DNA of 64,000 nt, taken from the NCBI GenBank assembly GCA_965279315.1, contig OZ257145.1:1984001-2048000 (forward strand), read 5' to 3'. The notes beneath the pieces were generated by a model, which did not search any database, was not told the origin of the DNA, and was given only the letters and a program-made list of their open reading frames with translations. This stretch comes from JAPWJZ01 sp965279315 (GTDB lineage: Bacteria; Pseudomonadota; Alphaproteobacteria; Micavibrionales; UBA2020). Below, piece by piece: positions 7,555 to 16,030 of this stretch (its first letter is position 1; every line of letters begins with the position of its first letter). The translations under genes and the position numbers were made by a program.

Positions 7555-8958
7555 ATGGAACTTGATCCTGTTTTGCTGGCCCGTATCCAGTTTGCCTTTA
7601 CGATAAGTTTTCACATCGTCTTCCCCGCATTTACCATCGGCCTGGCAAGCTTTTTGGCGGTGATCGAGTTTCTCTGGCTTAAAACCGGAAAGCAGCAATA
7701 CCGCGACATCTATAAATTCTGGGTCAAGATATTTGCCGTCGCTTTCGGCATGGGTGTCGTTTCCGGCGTCGTCATGTCGTATCAGTTGGGGACAAACTGG
7801 TCTGTGTTTTCGGACCGCATCGCGAACGTCATCGGCCCGCTGCTGGGCTTTGAAGTGTTAACCGCATTTTTCCTCGAGGCGTCGTTTCTGGGCATCATGC
7901 TGTTCGGCTGGGGGCGCGTCAGCAAGCGGATGCATTTTGCCGCGACCTGCATCGTGGCGGGCGGCACGCTGTTATCGGCCTTCTGGATTTTATCCGCGAA
8001 CAGCTGGATGCAAACGCCACAGGGCTTCGTGGTGGCGGCAGACGGCAGGTTGATGCCCACCAACTGGCTGGAGGTCATCTTCAATCCCTCGTTCCCCTAT
8101 CGTTTCGCGCATATGGTCACGGCGGCTTACCTGACGACGGCCTTTGTCGTGGGCGGCGTCGGCGCATTTTACCTGTGGAGCAAGCGTCACCTGCCGCAGG
8201 CAAAAATCATGCTGGGTATGGCGGTCATGATGGCTGCGCTGGTGGCGCCCGTTCAGCTGTTCATCGGCCACCTGCACGGCGAAAACACGATGGAGCATCA
8301 GCCGGCCAAGGTCGCCGCGATGGAAGGAAACTGGGAACACACGGCAAATGCCCCGCTTTACCTGTTCGGCGTGCCAAACCAGGAAAAGGAAACGACCGAA
8401 TACGGCATCACCATTCCGGGCGGCGCAAGCTGGATATTGACCGGAGATGCAAACGGAAAAATCCCGCACCTGAAGGCGTTCAAGCCGCAGGACCGCCCGC
8501 CCGTGATCTGGGTTTTCTGGTCGTTTCGCGTCATGGTTGGTCTTGGCATCATGATGATCCTGATCGGCGCTGTCAGCGCCATACAGTATTTCCGCGGAAA
8601 ACTTTTTTCCAGCAAGTGGCTTCATGGCTGGTGGATGCTGATGATGCCATCCGGTTTCGTGGCGTTGCTGGCGGGCTGGTTTGTGACGGAAACCGGGCGC
8701 CAGCCCTATACGGCCTACGGGGTTATCAGAACGATTGAATCTGTATCGCCTGCGATTTTGGGGCCGCAGGTGGCGTGGTCGCTGCTGTCCTTTGTTGTGA
8801 TGTACACCCTCGTTTTTGGCGCCGGCAGCTATTACATCCTGCAGTTGATCGGCAAGGGCATACCGGCAGGGAACGAAGAAGAACAGTTTTACAGGCACAG
8901 CATCGAGGTCACGCCCGTGGCGTCGATGTCCGGCGAGAAAGGAAAGAAAAATGTTTGA
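7555..8958 (+). CDS. cydA: cytochrome bd / cyanide-insensitive ubiquinol oxidase subunit I
   Basis: A 467-residue membrane protein. The start at 7555 (M-E-L-D-P-V-L-L-A-R) is the family start; an in-frame extension upstream has no homology look. The heme b595 ligand is His20 in F-T-I-S-F-H. A second histidine lies in F-P-Y-R-F-A-H-M, and the conserved G-R-Q-P-Y is present near residue 385. The quinone loop is short, as in CioA-type enzymes. Together with CydB it oxidises ubiquinol and reduces O2 with high affinity. It overlaps cydB by 8 bp. Confidence 0.95.
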   Translation: MELDPVLLARIQFAFTISFHIVFPAFTIGLASFLAVIEFLWLKTGKQQYRDIYKFWVKIFAVAFGMGVVSGVVMSYQLGTNWSVFSDRIANVIGPLLGFEVLTAFFLEASFLGIMLFGWGRVSKRMHFAATCIVAGGTLLSAFWILSANSWMQTPQGFVVAADGRLMPTNWLEVIFNPSFPYRFAHMVTAAYLTTAFVVGGVGAFYLWSKRHLPQAKIMLGMAVMMAALVAPVQLFIGHLHGENTMEHQPAKVAAMEGNWEHTANAPLYLFGVPNQEKETTEYGITIPGGASWILTGDANGKIPHLKAFKPQDRPPVIWVFWSFRVMVGLGIMMILIGAVSAIQYFRGKLFSSKWLHGWWMLMMPSGFVALLAGWFVTETGRQPYTAYGVIRTIESVSPAILGPQVAWSLLSFVVMYTLVFGAGSYYILQLIGKGIPAGNEEEQFYRHSIEVTPVASMSGEKGKKNV

Positions 8959-9973
8959 TTTTTCTTCGTCGATTGATCTTCCGCTGATCTGGGGTTTATT
9001 GATCGCAGTGGCGGTATTTCTGTATGTTCTGCTCGACGGGTTTGACCTCGGTATCGGCATTCTGTTTCCTTTTGCGCCGTCCGACAAATGCCGCGACCGC
9101 ATGATGAATTCTATCGCCCCGTTCTGGGACGGCAACGAAACATGGCTGGTGCTGGGCGGCGGCGGATTGTTTGCGGCCTTCCCGCTGGCCTATGCGGTGC
9201 TGATGCCCGCTTTCTATATTCCCATCATCGTGATGCTGCTGGGGCTTATCATGCGCGGCGTCGCGTTTGAATTCAGGTTCAAGGCGGCGGGCAAGTCGCG
9301 GCGGCTGTGGGATTACGCGTTCCATTTCGGTTCGCTGGCGGCGGCGTTTTCCCAAGGGCTTGTGCTTGGCGCGTTCGTGCAGGGAGTCGAGGTTGACGGG
9401 CGTAATTTTTCTGGCGGGCCGTTTGACTGGGCGACGGGTTTCAGCGTCATGACCGGCATCGCTGTCGTTTTCGGCTATGCTTTGCTGGGCGCGACATGGC
9501 TTGTCATGAAGGTGGAGGATGTGACGCAGTCCTGGGCGCGGCGCGTTGCCTCTTATGTGCTGGGCTTTGTCGGCATTTTTATGGCGCTGGTCAGCCTGTC
9601 GATGCCTTTCCTGAACGATGCAATCCGCCTTTTCTGGTTTAGCACGCCGAATATCTTTTTCCTGCTGCCGATACCCGTTATCACGGGCGGCCTGTTCGTG
9701 CTGGCATGGCGCGACCTTGCGCGGAAGAAAGCGGAATACCGCCCGTTTTTTGCCAGCGTCGGCATATTCATGATGGGTTATGCTGGCCTTGCGATCAGCA
9801 TTTTTCCGTGGATTATCCCCTTTAAATATAGCATCTGGCAGGCGGCGGCGTCCGGCCCGGGTTTGTCTTTGATGCTGGTGGGCGTGGTGCCTTTGCTGCC
9901 GCTGATATTGGGCTATACCGGTTACAGCTATTACATTTTCAGGGGCAAGGCGAGCCATGAACACGCATATTAA
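8951..9973 (+). CDS. cydB: cytochrome bd ubiquinol oxidase subunit II
   Basis: A 340-residue membrane protein with about eight to nine membrane segments. It has the family opening L-P-L-I-W-G, the segment L-D-G-F-D-L-G-I-G (residues about 28-36) and W-D-G-N-E-T-W-L. It forms the heterodimeric oxidase with CydA. Its start overlaps the cydA end, and a small third gene overlaps its own end by 17 bp, so all three are translationally coupled. Confidence 0.95.
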   Translation: MFDFSSSIDLPLIWGLLIAVAVFLYVLLDGFDLGIGILFPFAPSDKCRDRMMNSIAPFWDGNETWLVLGGGGLFAAFPLAYAVLMPAFYIPIIVMLLGLIMRGVAFEFRFKAAGKSRRLWDYAFHFGSLAAAFSQGLVLGAFVQGVEVDGRNFSGGPFDWATGFSVMTGIAVVFGYALLGATWLVMKVEDVTQSWARRVASYVLGFVGIFMALVSLSMPFLNDAIRLFWFSTPNIFFLLPIPVITGGLFVLAWRDLARKKAEYRPFFASVGIFMMGYAGLAISIFPWIIPFKYSIWQAAASGPGLSLMLVGVVPLLPLILGYTGYSYYIFRGKASHEHAY

Positions 9974-10109
9974 AAAAATCGGCGACTGGCTCGGCCGTCA
10001 TCCGCATATGCGCGAATGGTGCTGGTTTGTGGCGCTGTGGCTGGGCGGGCTTTTAACAGCGCTGTCCATGGCCTATCCCCTCAAATGGATCATCCGCGAG
10101 TTCATGTAG
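9957..10109 (+). CDS. CydX/DUF2474-like small oxidase subunit
   Basis: A 50-residue protein whose ATG lies inside the last codons of cydB. It has one membrane helix (W-F-V-A-L-W-L-G-G-L-L-T-A-L-S-M) flanked by a basic N-terminus and an ending I-I-R-E-F-M. Small single-span proteins encoded directly after cydAB or cioAB (CydX, DUF2474) stabilise the oxidase. Position, overlap and the W-F-V-x-L-W pattern support that role; the exact family is inferred. Confidence 0.75.
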   Translation: MNTHIKKIGDWLGRHPHMREWCWFVALWLGGLLTALSMAYPLKWIIREFM

Positions 10110-10122
10110 CGCGCAGCGCAAA

Positions 10123-10148
10123 GAAAAACCCCGGCTTTCGCCGGGGTT
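10123..10148 (-). terminator. terminator at the end of the DsbA operon
   Basis: The stem AACCCCGGC (10127-10135) pairs with GCCGGGGTT (10140-10148) around a four-base loop. A T-rich run follows only on the minus strand, so it mainly ends the dsbA-like transcript. It may also stop cydAB read-through. Confidence 0.8.
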
Positions 10149-10171
10149 CTGGTGGTATCCGGATCAGCCGG

Positions 10172-10837
10172 TCAATGCTTGTGGGTGTCTTCGCCCGCGG
10201 CCTTGGACGCTTCTTCGGCCTTTTTCATCGCATCGGCGAAATCGGGGTATTCCATCATGCGCTCGTCGCCTTTTTTGAAGATAAAGGTCGGGGTCGCGTC
10301 GATGGCGTAGGTCTTCTGCGCGTCCTGCATGGATGCCATCATGGCTTTTTTCAGGTCTTCATCGGCGATGCAGGCCTTGATGTATTCGGGGTCCATGCCG
10401 GCAAGGGCGCCGATTTTCTGCACGGCTTCATCGGGCGCGGCGGCGCGTGCCCAGCGTTCCTGTTCGGCGAAGATCATCGAGATCAGGGGGAAGAACTTGT
10501 CCTCAGGGGCGCAGCGCGCCATGGCGGCGGCCTTCACCGCATAACCGTCCAGCGGGAAATCGCGGAACACCAGTTTCGCCTTGCCGGTCTCGATCAGTTC
10601 TTTCTTGATCGTGGGCAGGCCGAATTTGTGGAACGCCGCGCAATGCGAACAGGTCAGCGACGCATATTCGTAAATGGTGACGGGCGCATTGGGGTCGCCC
10701 AGCACGCGGTCGGTCGTTGCGGCGACGAGGTCGATTTTCGAGGCGGCGGCGGCTTTCGGTTCAGCCGCTGTGTCTTCCGCCATCGCGGGCAGCGACAGCA
10801 CAAGCATCAGGGCAACAAGTGCGGATTTCATCATCAT
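10172..10837 (-). CDS. DsbA-family periplasmic thiol-disulfide oxidoreductase
   Basis: A 221-residue protein with a signal peptide (cleavage after A-M-A, residue 20). It has a thioredoxin-fold active site C-S-H-C (63-66) in Y-A-S-L-T-C-S-H-C, and a cis-proline in D-A-T-P-T-F. This is the DsbA/BdbD-like group used in alphaproteobacteria. The last residues are H-K-H. It overlaps the upstream DUF2892 gene by 4 bp. Confidence 0.92.
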   Translation of the reverse strand: MMMKSALVALMLVLSLPAMAEDTAAEPKAAAASKIDLVAATTDRVLGDPNAPVTIYEYASLTCSHCAAFHKFGLPTIKKELIETGKAKLVFRDFPLDGYAVKAAAMARCAPEDKFFPLISMIFAEQERWARAAAPDEAVQKIGALAGMDPEYIKACIADEDLKKAMMASMQDAQKTYAIDATPTFIFKKGDERMMEYPDFADAMKKAEEASKAAGEDTHKH

Positions 10838-11094
10838 GGCAAATTACCTTTTTCAGGGGGTTCGGGGACAGGACAAGTGGAGATACCAAACAGCGCGTAG
10901 GCGCCGCAACTGCCCATTGCGGCATTCACCAGCAGCGCACCGGCAAGGATGGGCCATAGCGCGCCCTGAAACCCGCCTGCCGCCCAATATCCCAGCATAC
11001 CCAACGCGATCACCACACGCAGGACGCGGTCCCAGGTGGCGAGGTTGCGGGGAACAAGCGGGGGCTTGGTCGGGGTGGTCGGTTTCAGGTCCAT
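10834..11094 (-). CDS. DUF2892-type membrane protein
   Basis: An 86-residue protein with N-L-A-T-W-D-R-V-L-R-V near residue 17 and two membrane helices ending in G-S-C-G-A-Y-A-L-F-G-I-S-T, the pattern of DUF2892 (the membrane part of YgaP-like proteins). It is co-transcribed with the DsbA-like gene (4-bp overlap), so a link to thiol or sulfur chemistry is plausible. The biochemical role is unknown. Confidence 0.8.
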   Translation of the reverse strand: MDLKPTTPTKPPLVPRNLATWDRVLRVVIALGMLGYWAAGGFQGALWPILAGALLVNAAMGSCGAYALFGISTCPVPEPPEKGNLP

Positions 11095-11117
11095 GGCCTT
11101 CCTTCGGTACCGACTAT

Positions 11118-11145
11118 AATATAGTTACAGGCTTATGCGTGACAA
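11118..11145 (-). promoter_or_regulatory. promoter of the DUF2892-dsbA operon
   Basis: Read on the minus strand: TTGTCA (11145-11140), a 16-bp spacer, TATATT (11123-11118). The -10 lies 24 bp upstream of the start at 11094. The same AT-rich patch could also serve the divergent uup gene. Confidence 0.6.
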
Positions 11146-11201
11146 GTTACGCCGAAAATGCCATGTTATGCGAAAACAAACGGCGATTCACAAAGAAAAT
11201 C

Positions 11202-13091
11202 ATGGCATCCACCCTTATCCTCAGCGTTCAGGAAGGCAGTATTTCCTTCGGCGAGAAAGTCATTTTTGACGAATTCTCGTTCAATATCCATTCCGGCGAC
11301 AAAATTTCGCTGGTGGGCAAGAACGGGTCGGGCAAATCGACGCTCATGAACCTTATCACCGGCGACCGCGACCTCGACACCGGCAAGCGCTGGGTGCTGC
11401 AGGGAACCACCATCGGTTACATGCAGCAGGACGTGCAGCCCATCGCCGGCCAGACCGTTTACGATTTCGTGTTCGAACAGTTGATGAAGGACGGGGTCGA
11501 GGAAGAAAACCGTTACAAGGTCGATATGGTCATCCAGCCACTCGACCTGCGCCCCGATGACCGCATGGATATGCTCTCGGGCGGCCAGTTGCGGCGCGCC
11601 GCGCTCGCCCGTGCCCTGGTCGAAGAACCCGACATCCTGCTGCTCGACGAGCCGACCAACCATCTGGACCTGGAAATCATCGAATGGCTGGAGCAGTTTT
11701 TGCAGCGGTATGCCGGCGCGCTGCTCTGCGTCAGTCACGATAAGGCCTTCCTCGCCAATATCTCGAACAAGATTTTCTGGCTGGACCGCGCCAAGATGCG
11801 CGTTGCGCCCAAGGGCTTCGCGCATTTCGACGAATGGTCGACCATGCTGCTGGAACAGGAAGAACGCGAGCTGCAGAACCGCCAGAAGCTGCTGGATATC
11901 GAGGTCGAATGGGGCAGCCGCGGCGTGAAGGCGCGCCAGAAACGCAACCAGCGCCGCCTCGGCATGATGCTGGAGGAACGCGCGAAACTGAAGCGCGACA
12001 AAAGCGCCTACCGCCAGATGATGCGGCGGCTTGAAGTCGGCGAGATGGAGATTGATTCGGTCGGATCGAAACTCGTCGCCGAATTCGTGAAAACCGACAA
12101 GAAATTCACCGATGACAAGGGCCGCGAAAAAGTCGTCCTCAACAAATTCTCCATGCGCTTCCAGAAGGGCGACCGCATCGGCATCCTCGGCAAGAACGGG
12201 TCGGGCAAGACGACGTTCCTGCGCATGCTGATCGGCGAAATGAAGCCCGATATGGGCAAGGTGAAACTGGCGCGCGGGATGGAATTTTCGTACTTCGACC
12301 AGAAACGCCGCGACCTGAAACCCGAAGACACCGTGAAGCACGTTCTCTGCCCGCAGGGCGGCGAATACCTGAAAGTCATGGACAAGACGCGCCATGTGAT
12401 CGGTTACCTGCGCGATTTCCTGTTCGATGCGTCGATGGTGGAACAGCGCGTCAGCACATTGTCGGGCGGGCAGAAAAACCGCCTGCTGCTGGCGAAGGTG
12501 CTGGCCAGCCCCAAGGGCCTGCTGATCCTCGACGAGCCGACCAACGACCTTGATATGGATACGCTCGACATGCTCGAAGAAATCCTCGCCGCCTATACCG
12601 GCACGCTGATCGTCGTGTCGCATGACCGCGACTTCCTCGACCAGACGGTGAGCAAGATATTGGCTTTCGAAGGCGATGGCCGCGTGCACGGCTATATCGG
12701 CGGCTATACCGATTATATCGAGGCGCGCAAACGCCGCCGCGACGACGAAGACGACGAGGACGATTTCCTGTCCTTCCGCGAGGCGAAGAAACCGAAATCA
12801 CAGCAGAACAACACGCCCGCCGCCGAACAGGCGAACGATGCGCCGAAGGTCTATAAAAAGCTGACGTATAAGTTGCAATACGAACTCGACAACCTGCCCG
12901 CCAGGATCGATGCCCTGCAAAAGGAAATCGAAAGCCTTGAACGCATCCTTGATGATGCGGAACTCTATGCCCGCGACCGCGGCGCTTTCGACACGACATC
13001 GAAGCGTTTGGCACAGGCGCGCGGCGATCTTGAATCGGCGGAACTGCGCTGGCTGGAGCTGGAAGAAATGAAAGTCTCCACCGCGAATTGA
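11202..13091 (+). CDS. uup: ABC-F ATPase, Uup type
   Basis: About 629 residues with two ABC cassettes and no membrane domain. Walker A is G-K-N-G-S-G-K-S-T in the first cassette and G-K-N-G-S-G-K-T-T in the second. Signatures are L-S-G-G-Q-L-R-R and L-S-G-G-Q-K-N-R. The last 70 residues form the coiled coil typical of Uup. ABC-F proteins act on the ribosome or on DNA-related processes in the cytoplasm. The start at 11202 (M-A-S-T-L-I) is chosen on homology; an ATG 39 bases upstream is possible and neither has a strong ribosome-binding site. Confidence 0.92.
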   Translation: MASTLILSVQEGSISFGEKVIFDEFSFNIHSGDKISLVGKNGSGKSTLMNLITGDRDLDTGKRWVLQGTTIGYMQQDVQPIAGQTVYDFVFEQLMKDGVEEENRYKVDMVIQPLDLRPDDRMDMLSGGQLRRAALARALVEEPDILLLDEPTNHLDLEIIEWLEQFLQRYAGALLCVSHDKAFLANISNKIFWLDRAKMRVAPKGFAHFDEWSTMLLEQEERELQNRQKLLDIEVEWGSRGVKARQKRNQRRLGMMLEERAKLKRDKSAYRQMMRRLEVGEMEIDSVGSKLVAEFVKTDKKFTDDKGREKVVLNKFSMRFQKGDRIGILGKNGSGKTTFLRMLIGEMKPDMGKVKLARGMEFSYFDQKRRDLKPEDTVKHVLCPQGGEYLKVMDKTRHVIGYLRDFLFDASMVEQRVSTLSGGQKNRLLLAKVLASPKGLLILDEPTNDLDMDTLDMLEEILAAYTGTLIVVSHDRDFLDQTVSKILAFEGDGRVHGYIGGYTDYIEARKRRRDDEDDEDDFLSFREAKKPKSQQNNTPAAEQANDAPKVYKKLTYKLQYELDNLPARIDALQKEIESLERILDDAELYARDRGAFDTTSKRLAQARGDLESAELRWLELEEMKVSTAN

Positions 13092-13244
13092 TTTGCAGTT
13101 TCGATTATTGGAACAGCGCATTTTTCGATTGGCGCATTCTGTTGAATCTGTCATGAATCGATAGTCACGGCAGCAGAATGTGATTCTGGAGAACCCTCAC
13201 GTTTCACGCCGGTTGTGCAATCATTTTGAAGCGGGATTAATCAC

Positions 13245-13544
13245 ATGGCAAAAGTCACCCAACCGACCGTTACGCTGAAAAACATCGCGGCTGAAATGGC
13301 CGAAACGCAAGACCTGACGAAAAAACAGATGAACGCGATCATGGAAGACCTCGTCTCGCACCTGGTGAAGAACCTGAAAAAAGGCAACCGTGTCCGCCTG
13401 GCCGGCCTTGGCATCCTGCAGGTGCGCAAGCGCGCCGCACGCATGGGCCGCAACCCCGCGACCGGCGAAACCATCAAGATCCCCGCGAAAAAGAAAATCG
13501 CCTTCCGCGCGGCGAAGGAATTGAAGGAAGCTGTGGGCAAGTAA
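13245..13544 (+). CDS. HU/IHF-family DNA-binding protein
   Basis: A 99-residue nucleoid protein. It has the conserved arm region G-R-N-P-A-T-G-E-T-I-K-I-P and the G-L-G-x-L segment (here R-L-A-G-L-G-I-L). It bends and compacts DNA as a dimer. It has its own terminator directly after it. The first eight residues are an extra N-terminal extension compared with E. coli HU. Confidence 0.95.
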   Translation: MAKVTQPTVTLKNIAAEMAETQDLTKKQMNAIMEDLVSHLVKNLKKGNRVRLAGLGILQVRKRAARMGRNPATGETIKIPAKKKIAFRAAKELKEAVGK

Positions 13545-13566
13545 TCTGCCCGCGCTGCCGAGACAC

Positions 13567-13600
13567 AAAAACCCGCTTCGGTGACGAAGCGGGTTTTTTC
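13567..13600 (+). terminator. terminator of the HU gene
   Basis: The stem ACCCGCTTCG pairs with CGAAGCGGGT around GTGA, followed by a six-T run. It starts 23 bp after the HU stop. Confidence 0.9.
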
Positions 13601-13618
13601 GTTTTTGCCGCGAAGCGC

Positions 13619-13714
13619 CATACCGGCGAAAGCCGGTATCCAGTTGATAAAACTTCTACCGCAATATTTAGAGATAAAAGTTTTATCAACTGGATCCCGA
13701 TTTTCATCGGGATG
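13619..13714. repeat. nested palindromic repeat, family A copy 1
   Basis: A 96-bp element with three parts: a 5' hairpin ATACCGGC-GAAA-GCCGGTAT, a long internal inverted repeat (16-bp perfect arms starting CCAGTTGATAAAACTT), and a 3' hairpin ATCCCGAT-TTTC-ATCGGGAT. Further copies lie at 15464-15560 and 32663-32758. It lies between the convergent HU and pit genes. Confidence 0.85.
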
Positions 13715-13732
13715 GGCTGTCGCGTGTAGATA

Positions 13733-14728
13733 TTAAAACGCGTGCCGGTAAACCCACATCAGCAGCCCCGCAAAGCAGAAGGTGAGGGGGATGGTGAGTA
13801 TCCATGCCCACACAATATTACCCACAATCCCCCAGCGCACGGCGGACAGGCGTTTCGTCGCGCCGACGCCCATGATGGAGGTCGAGATCACTTGCGTGGT
13901 CGACACCGGAATGCCGAAATGCGACGCGCCGAAGATGATGATGGATGCGGTCGTTTCCGCCGCAAAACCGTGGATGGGCTGCAGCTTGATCATTTTCGTG
14001 CCGAGCGTGCGGATGATGCGCCAGCCGCCCGTCATCGTGCCGATGCCCATGGCAATCGCGCAGGACAGCACGACCCACATCGGAACGTGGAAATCATCGG
14101 AGGGATAGGTGAGCATGAGGGCGAGCGCGATAATGCCCATCGATTTCTGCGCGTCGTTATGCCCGTGGTTCAGCGCCATGAAACCGGCGGAGAGGATCTG
14201 CAGCTTGCTGAAAACTTTATTGATCCGCCCCAGCGCGATTTTGTGCACCGCCCATGTCAGGCCGAGCATGATAACGAAGCCGAGCGTCACGCCGAGGATA
14301 GGCGACGTCACCATCGGGCCGACGACTTTTTCCAGCACCTTCGGCCAGATGATGCTTTCGTTGCCCGCAGAAAAGAACGTCGCGCCGAGCAGCGACCCGA
14401 TAAGCGCGTGCGATGATGATGTCGGCAGGCCCTTGTACCATGTAATCAAATTCCACACGATGGCGGCAATCACGGTGCAGATGACGGTCTGGATGGTGAT
14501 GTTGGCGGCGTTCACCAGCCCCTTGCCGATGGTGGCCGCAACCTCCGTGCCCATCAGCGCGCCCACGAAGTTCAGCGCCGCGCCGTAAATCACGGCATGG
14601 GCGGGGCGCATCACGCGGGTCGATACGACCGTGGCAATGGCATTTGCCGCGTCGTGAAACCCGTTGATGAAGTCAAAGCCGATGGTCAGGACGACCGCGA
14701 CGATGAGGAGCAGGAGTGCCGGATCCAT
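13733..14728 (-). CDS. inorganic phosphate transporter, PiT family
   Basis: A 331-residue membrane protein with about 10 segments. It has the PiT signature G-F-D-F-I-N-G-F-H-D-A-A-N-A-I-A near residue 17 and the repeat G-H-N-D-A-Q-K in the second half. It is a low-affinity phosphate (metal-phosphate) symporter of the inner membrane. It lies 7 bp after the DUF47 gene, the usual Pit-accessory arrangement. Confidence 0.94.
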   Translation of the reverse strand: MDPALLLLIVAVVLTIGFDFINGFHDAANAIATVVSTRVMRPAHAVIYGAALNFVGALMGTEVAATIGKGLVNAANITIQTVICTVIAAIVWNLITWYKGLPTSSSHALIGSLLGATFFSAGNESIIWPKVLEKVVGPMVTSPILGVTLGFVIMLGLTWAVHKIALGRINKVFSKLQILSAGFMALNHGHNDAQKSMGIIALALMLTYPSDDFHVPMWVVLSCAIAMGIGTMTGGWRIIRTLGTKMIKLQPIHGFAAETTASIIIFGASHFGIPVSTTQVISTSIMGVGATKRLSAVRWGIVGNIVWAWILTIPLTFCFAGLLMWVYRHAF

Positions 14729-14735
14729 GAAAACC

Positions 14736-15371
14736 TTAGTTGTATTTGAGGGCGATTTGCAGTGCGATGCCGGCGGCGTCGCGGTAGCCGTCGATCACGC
14801 GCTCCAGCAGGTCATAGATATCCTTGCGCAGGATCAGCTGTTTTGCATCCGGCGATGTGTCGATGAGGATGGTGAGCAGGTCGCTCAGGATCTCGTCGCC
14901 GCGGTTCTCCAGCTCGTCCAGCAGTTTCGCCTTTTCGATGATCTGCTGCGCCTTGCCGCCCTTGATCAGCGCGTCGATCATGATCTGCATGCCATCGGCC
15001 TCGAGCAAAATAACCTCGACCTGCCGCGTCAGTTCCACCGCGTCCTTGAACTTGTACATATCCATATGTTCGCGGGTTTTCTCGATCGTCTTGGTGATGC
15101 GGTAGAGGTAACCGCAGAGGTTCTGGATGTCTTCACGGTCGAACGGCGTGACGAAGCTGATGCAGAGCTGCTTGGTCACTTCGGATGAAATCGTTTTCGC
15201 CTGCGCCTTGCAGGCCGTGATCGCAGCGCCGGCTTCTTTGCGTGCGGCAGGGTCGTTGCTCTCGACGAATGTTTTCAGGTGGAGCGAAGCGGTATGCGCC
15301 TCGGACGAAAGCTGTTGCAGGAAGACGTAGAATTTCTGTTCATTGGGAAGCAGTTTGGCGATGTTGAGCAT
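14736..15371 (-). CDS. DUF47 (PhoU-like) Pit accessory protein
   Basis: A 211-residue all-helical protein opening M-L-N-I-A-K-L-L-P-N-E, with F-V-T-P-F-D-R-E-D-I near residue 73, the DUF47 hallmark. DUF47 proteins are distant PhoU relatives and are nearly always encoded next to pit, where they are thought to regulate phosphate uptake. It is the first gene of the two-gene unit with the Pit transporter. Confidence 0.93.
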   Translation of the reverse strand: MLNIAKLLPNEQKFYVFLQQLSSEAHTASLHLKTFVESNDPAARKEAGAAITACKAQAKTISSEVTKQLCISFVTPFDREDIQNLCGYLYRITKTIEKTREHMDMYKFKDAVELTRQVEVILLEADGMQIMIDALIKGGKAQQIIEKAKLLDELENRGDEILSDLLTILIDTSPDAKQLILRKDIYDLLERVIDGYRDAAGIALQIALKYN

Positions 15372-15463
15372 CGGTGGTTGTTCTCCTGAATATGCTGCAC
15401 GGCAGCAATGTACCGCGCGAATGTGATTCCCGTCAAGTGTTTGACATAATGTGGCGTAGCGCC

Positions 15464-15560
15464 CATACCGGCGAAAGCCGGTATCCAGTTTATGCGACTC
15501 CTACCGCAATATTTTCGAGATAGAAGTTTTATTAACTGGATCCCGATTTTCATCGGGATG
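15464..15560. repeat. nested palindromic repeat, family A copy 2
   Basis: A 97-bp copy with the same 5' hairpin (ATACCGGC-GAAA-GCCGGTAT) and 3' hairpin (ATCCCGAT-TTTC-ATCGGGAT) as copy 1. The internal arms have diverged (CCAGTTTAT against ATTAACTGG). It lies between the DUF47 gene start and the MazG-like gene. Confidence 0.85.
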
Positions 15561-15628
15561 GCGCTTCGCGGGATTGTACGGTGGCTTGGGCTTGATTACT
15601 CTCTGCCTATTCAACCGGAGCCGTCCCC

Positions 15629-16030
15629 ATGAACCCCTACGAACAAAAAGTCCACGCCTTCCACGCCGCGACCGACGTCGCCAACGAACGCCCGTTTTCG
15701 GTCGAGCTGCTGGAACTCCGCAAGACGCTGATCGGGGAAGAGGTGAAGGAACTCTTCGCCGAACTCGACCGCGCGATTGCCGAATTAAAATCGGGCGGGG
15801 AAGTGTCGAAAAAAACCAAGCTCGACATGATGAAGGAAATCGCCGACGTGCAATACGTCCTCAGCGGCACCTCCTGCACTTTCGGCCTGCCCATCGACAA
15901 AGTCTTCGACCGCGTCCACGACAGCAACATGTCGAAACTGGACGACAGCGGCAAACCCCTCCGTCGCGAAGACGGTAAAGTCCTCAAAGGGCCGAATTAT
16001 CATCCGCCGGTGCTGGATGATCTCGCATAG
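15629..16030 (+). CDS. MazG/PRA-PH-like nucleotide pyrophosphohydrolase
   Basis: A 133-residue all-alpha NTP-PPase-type protein. The metal-binding pattern is E-E-V-K-E-L (residues about 38-43) followed by K-E-I-A-D-V-Q-Y-V-L (E-x-x-D). The later D-S-N-M-S-K-L and the ending resemble phosphoribosyl-ATP pyrophosphohydrolase-like proteins seen in bacteria and phages. It probably hydrolyses a nucleotide to the monophosphate plus PPi. The substrate is unknown; it is not a full-length MazG. Its 3' end overlaps the convergent gene by 47 bp. Confidence 0.8.
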   Translation: MNPYEQKVHAFHAATDVANERPFSVELLELRKTLIGEEVKELFAELDRAIAELKSGGEVSKKTKLDMMKEIADVQYVLSGTSCTFGLPIDKVFDRVHDSNMSKLDDSGKPLRREDGKVLKGPNYHPPVLDDLA

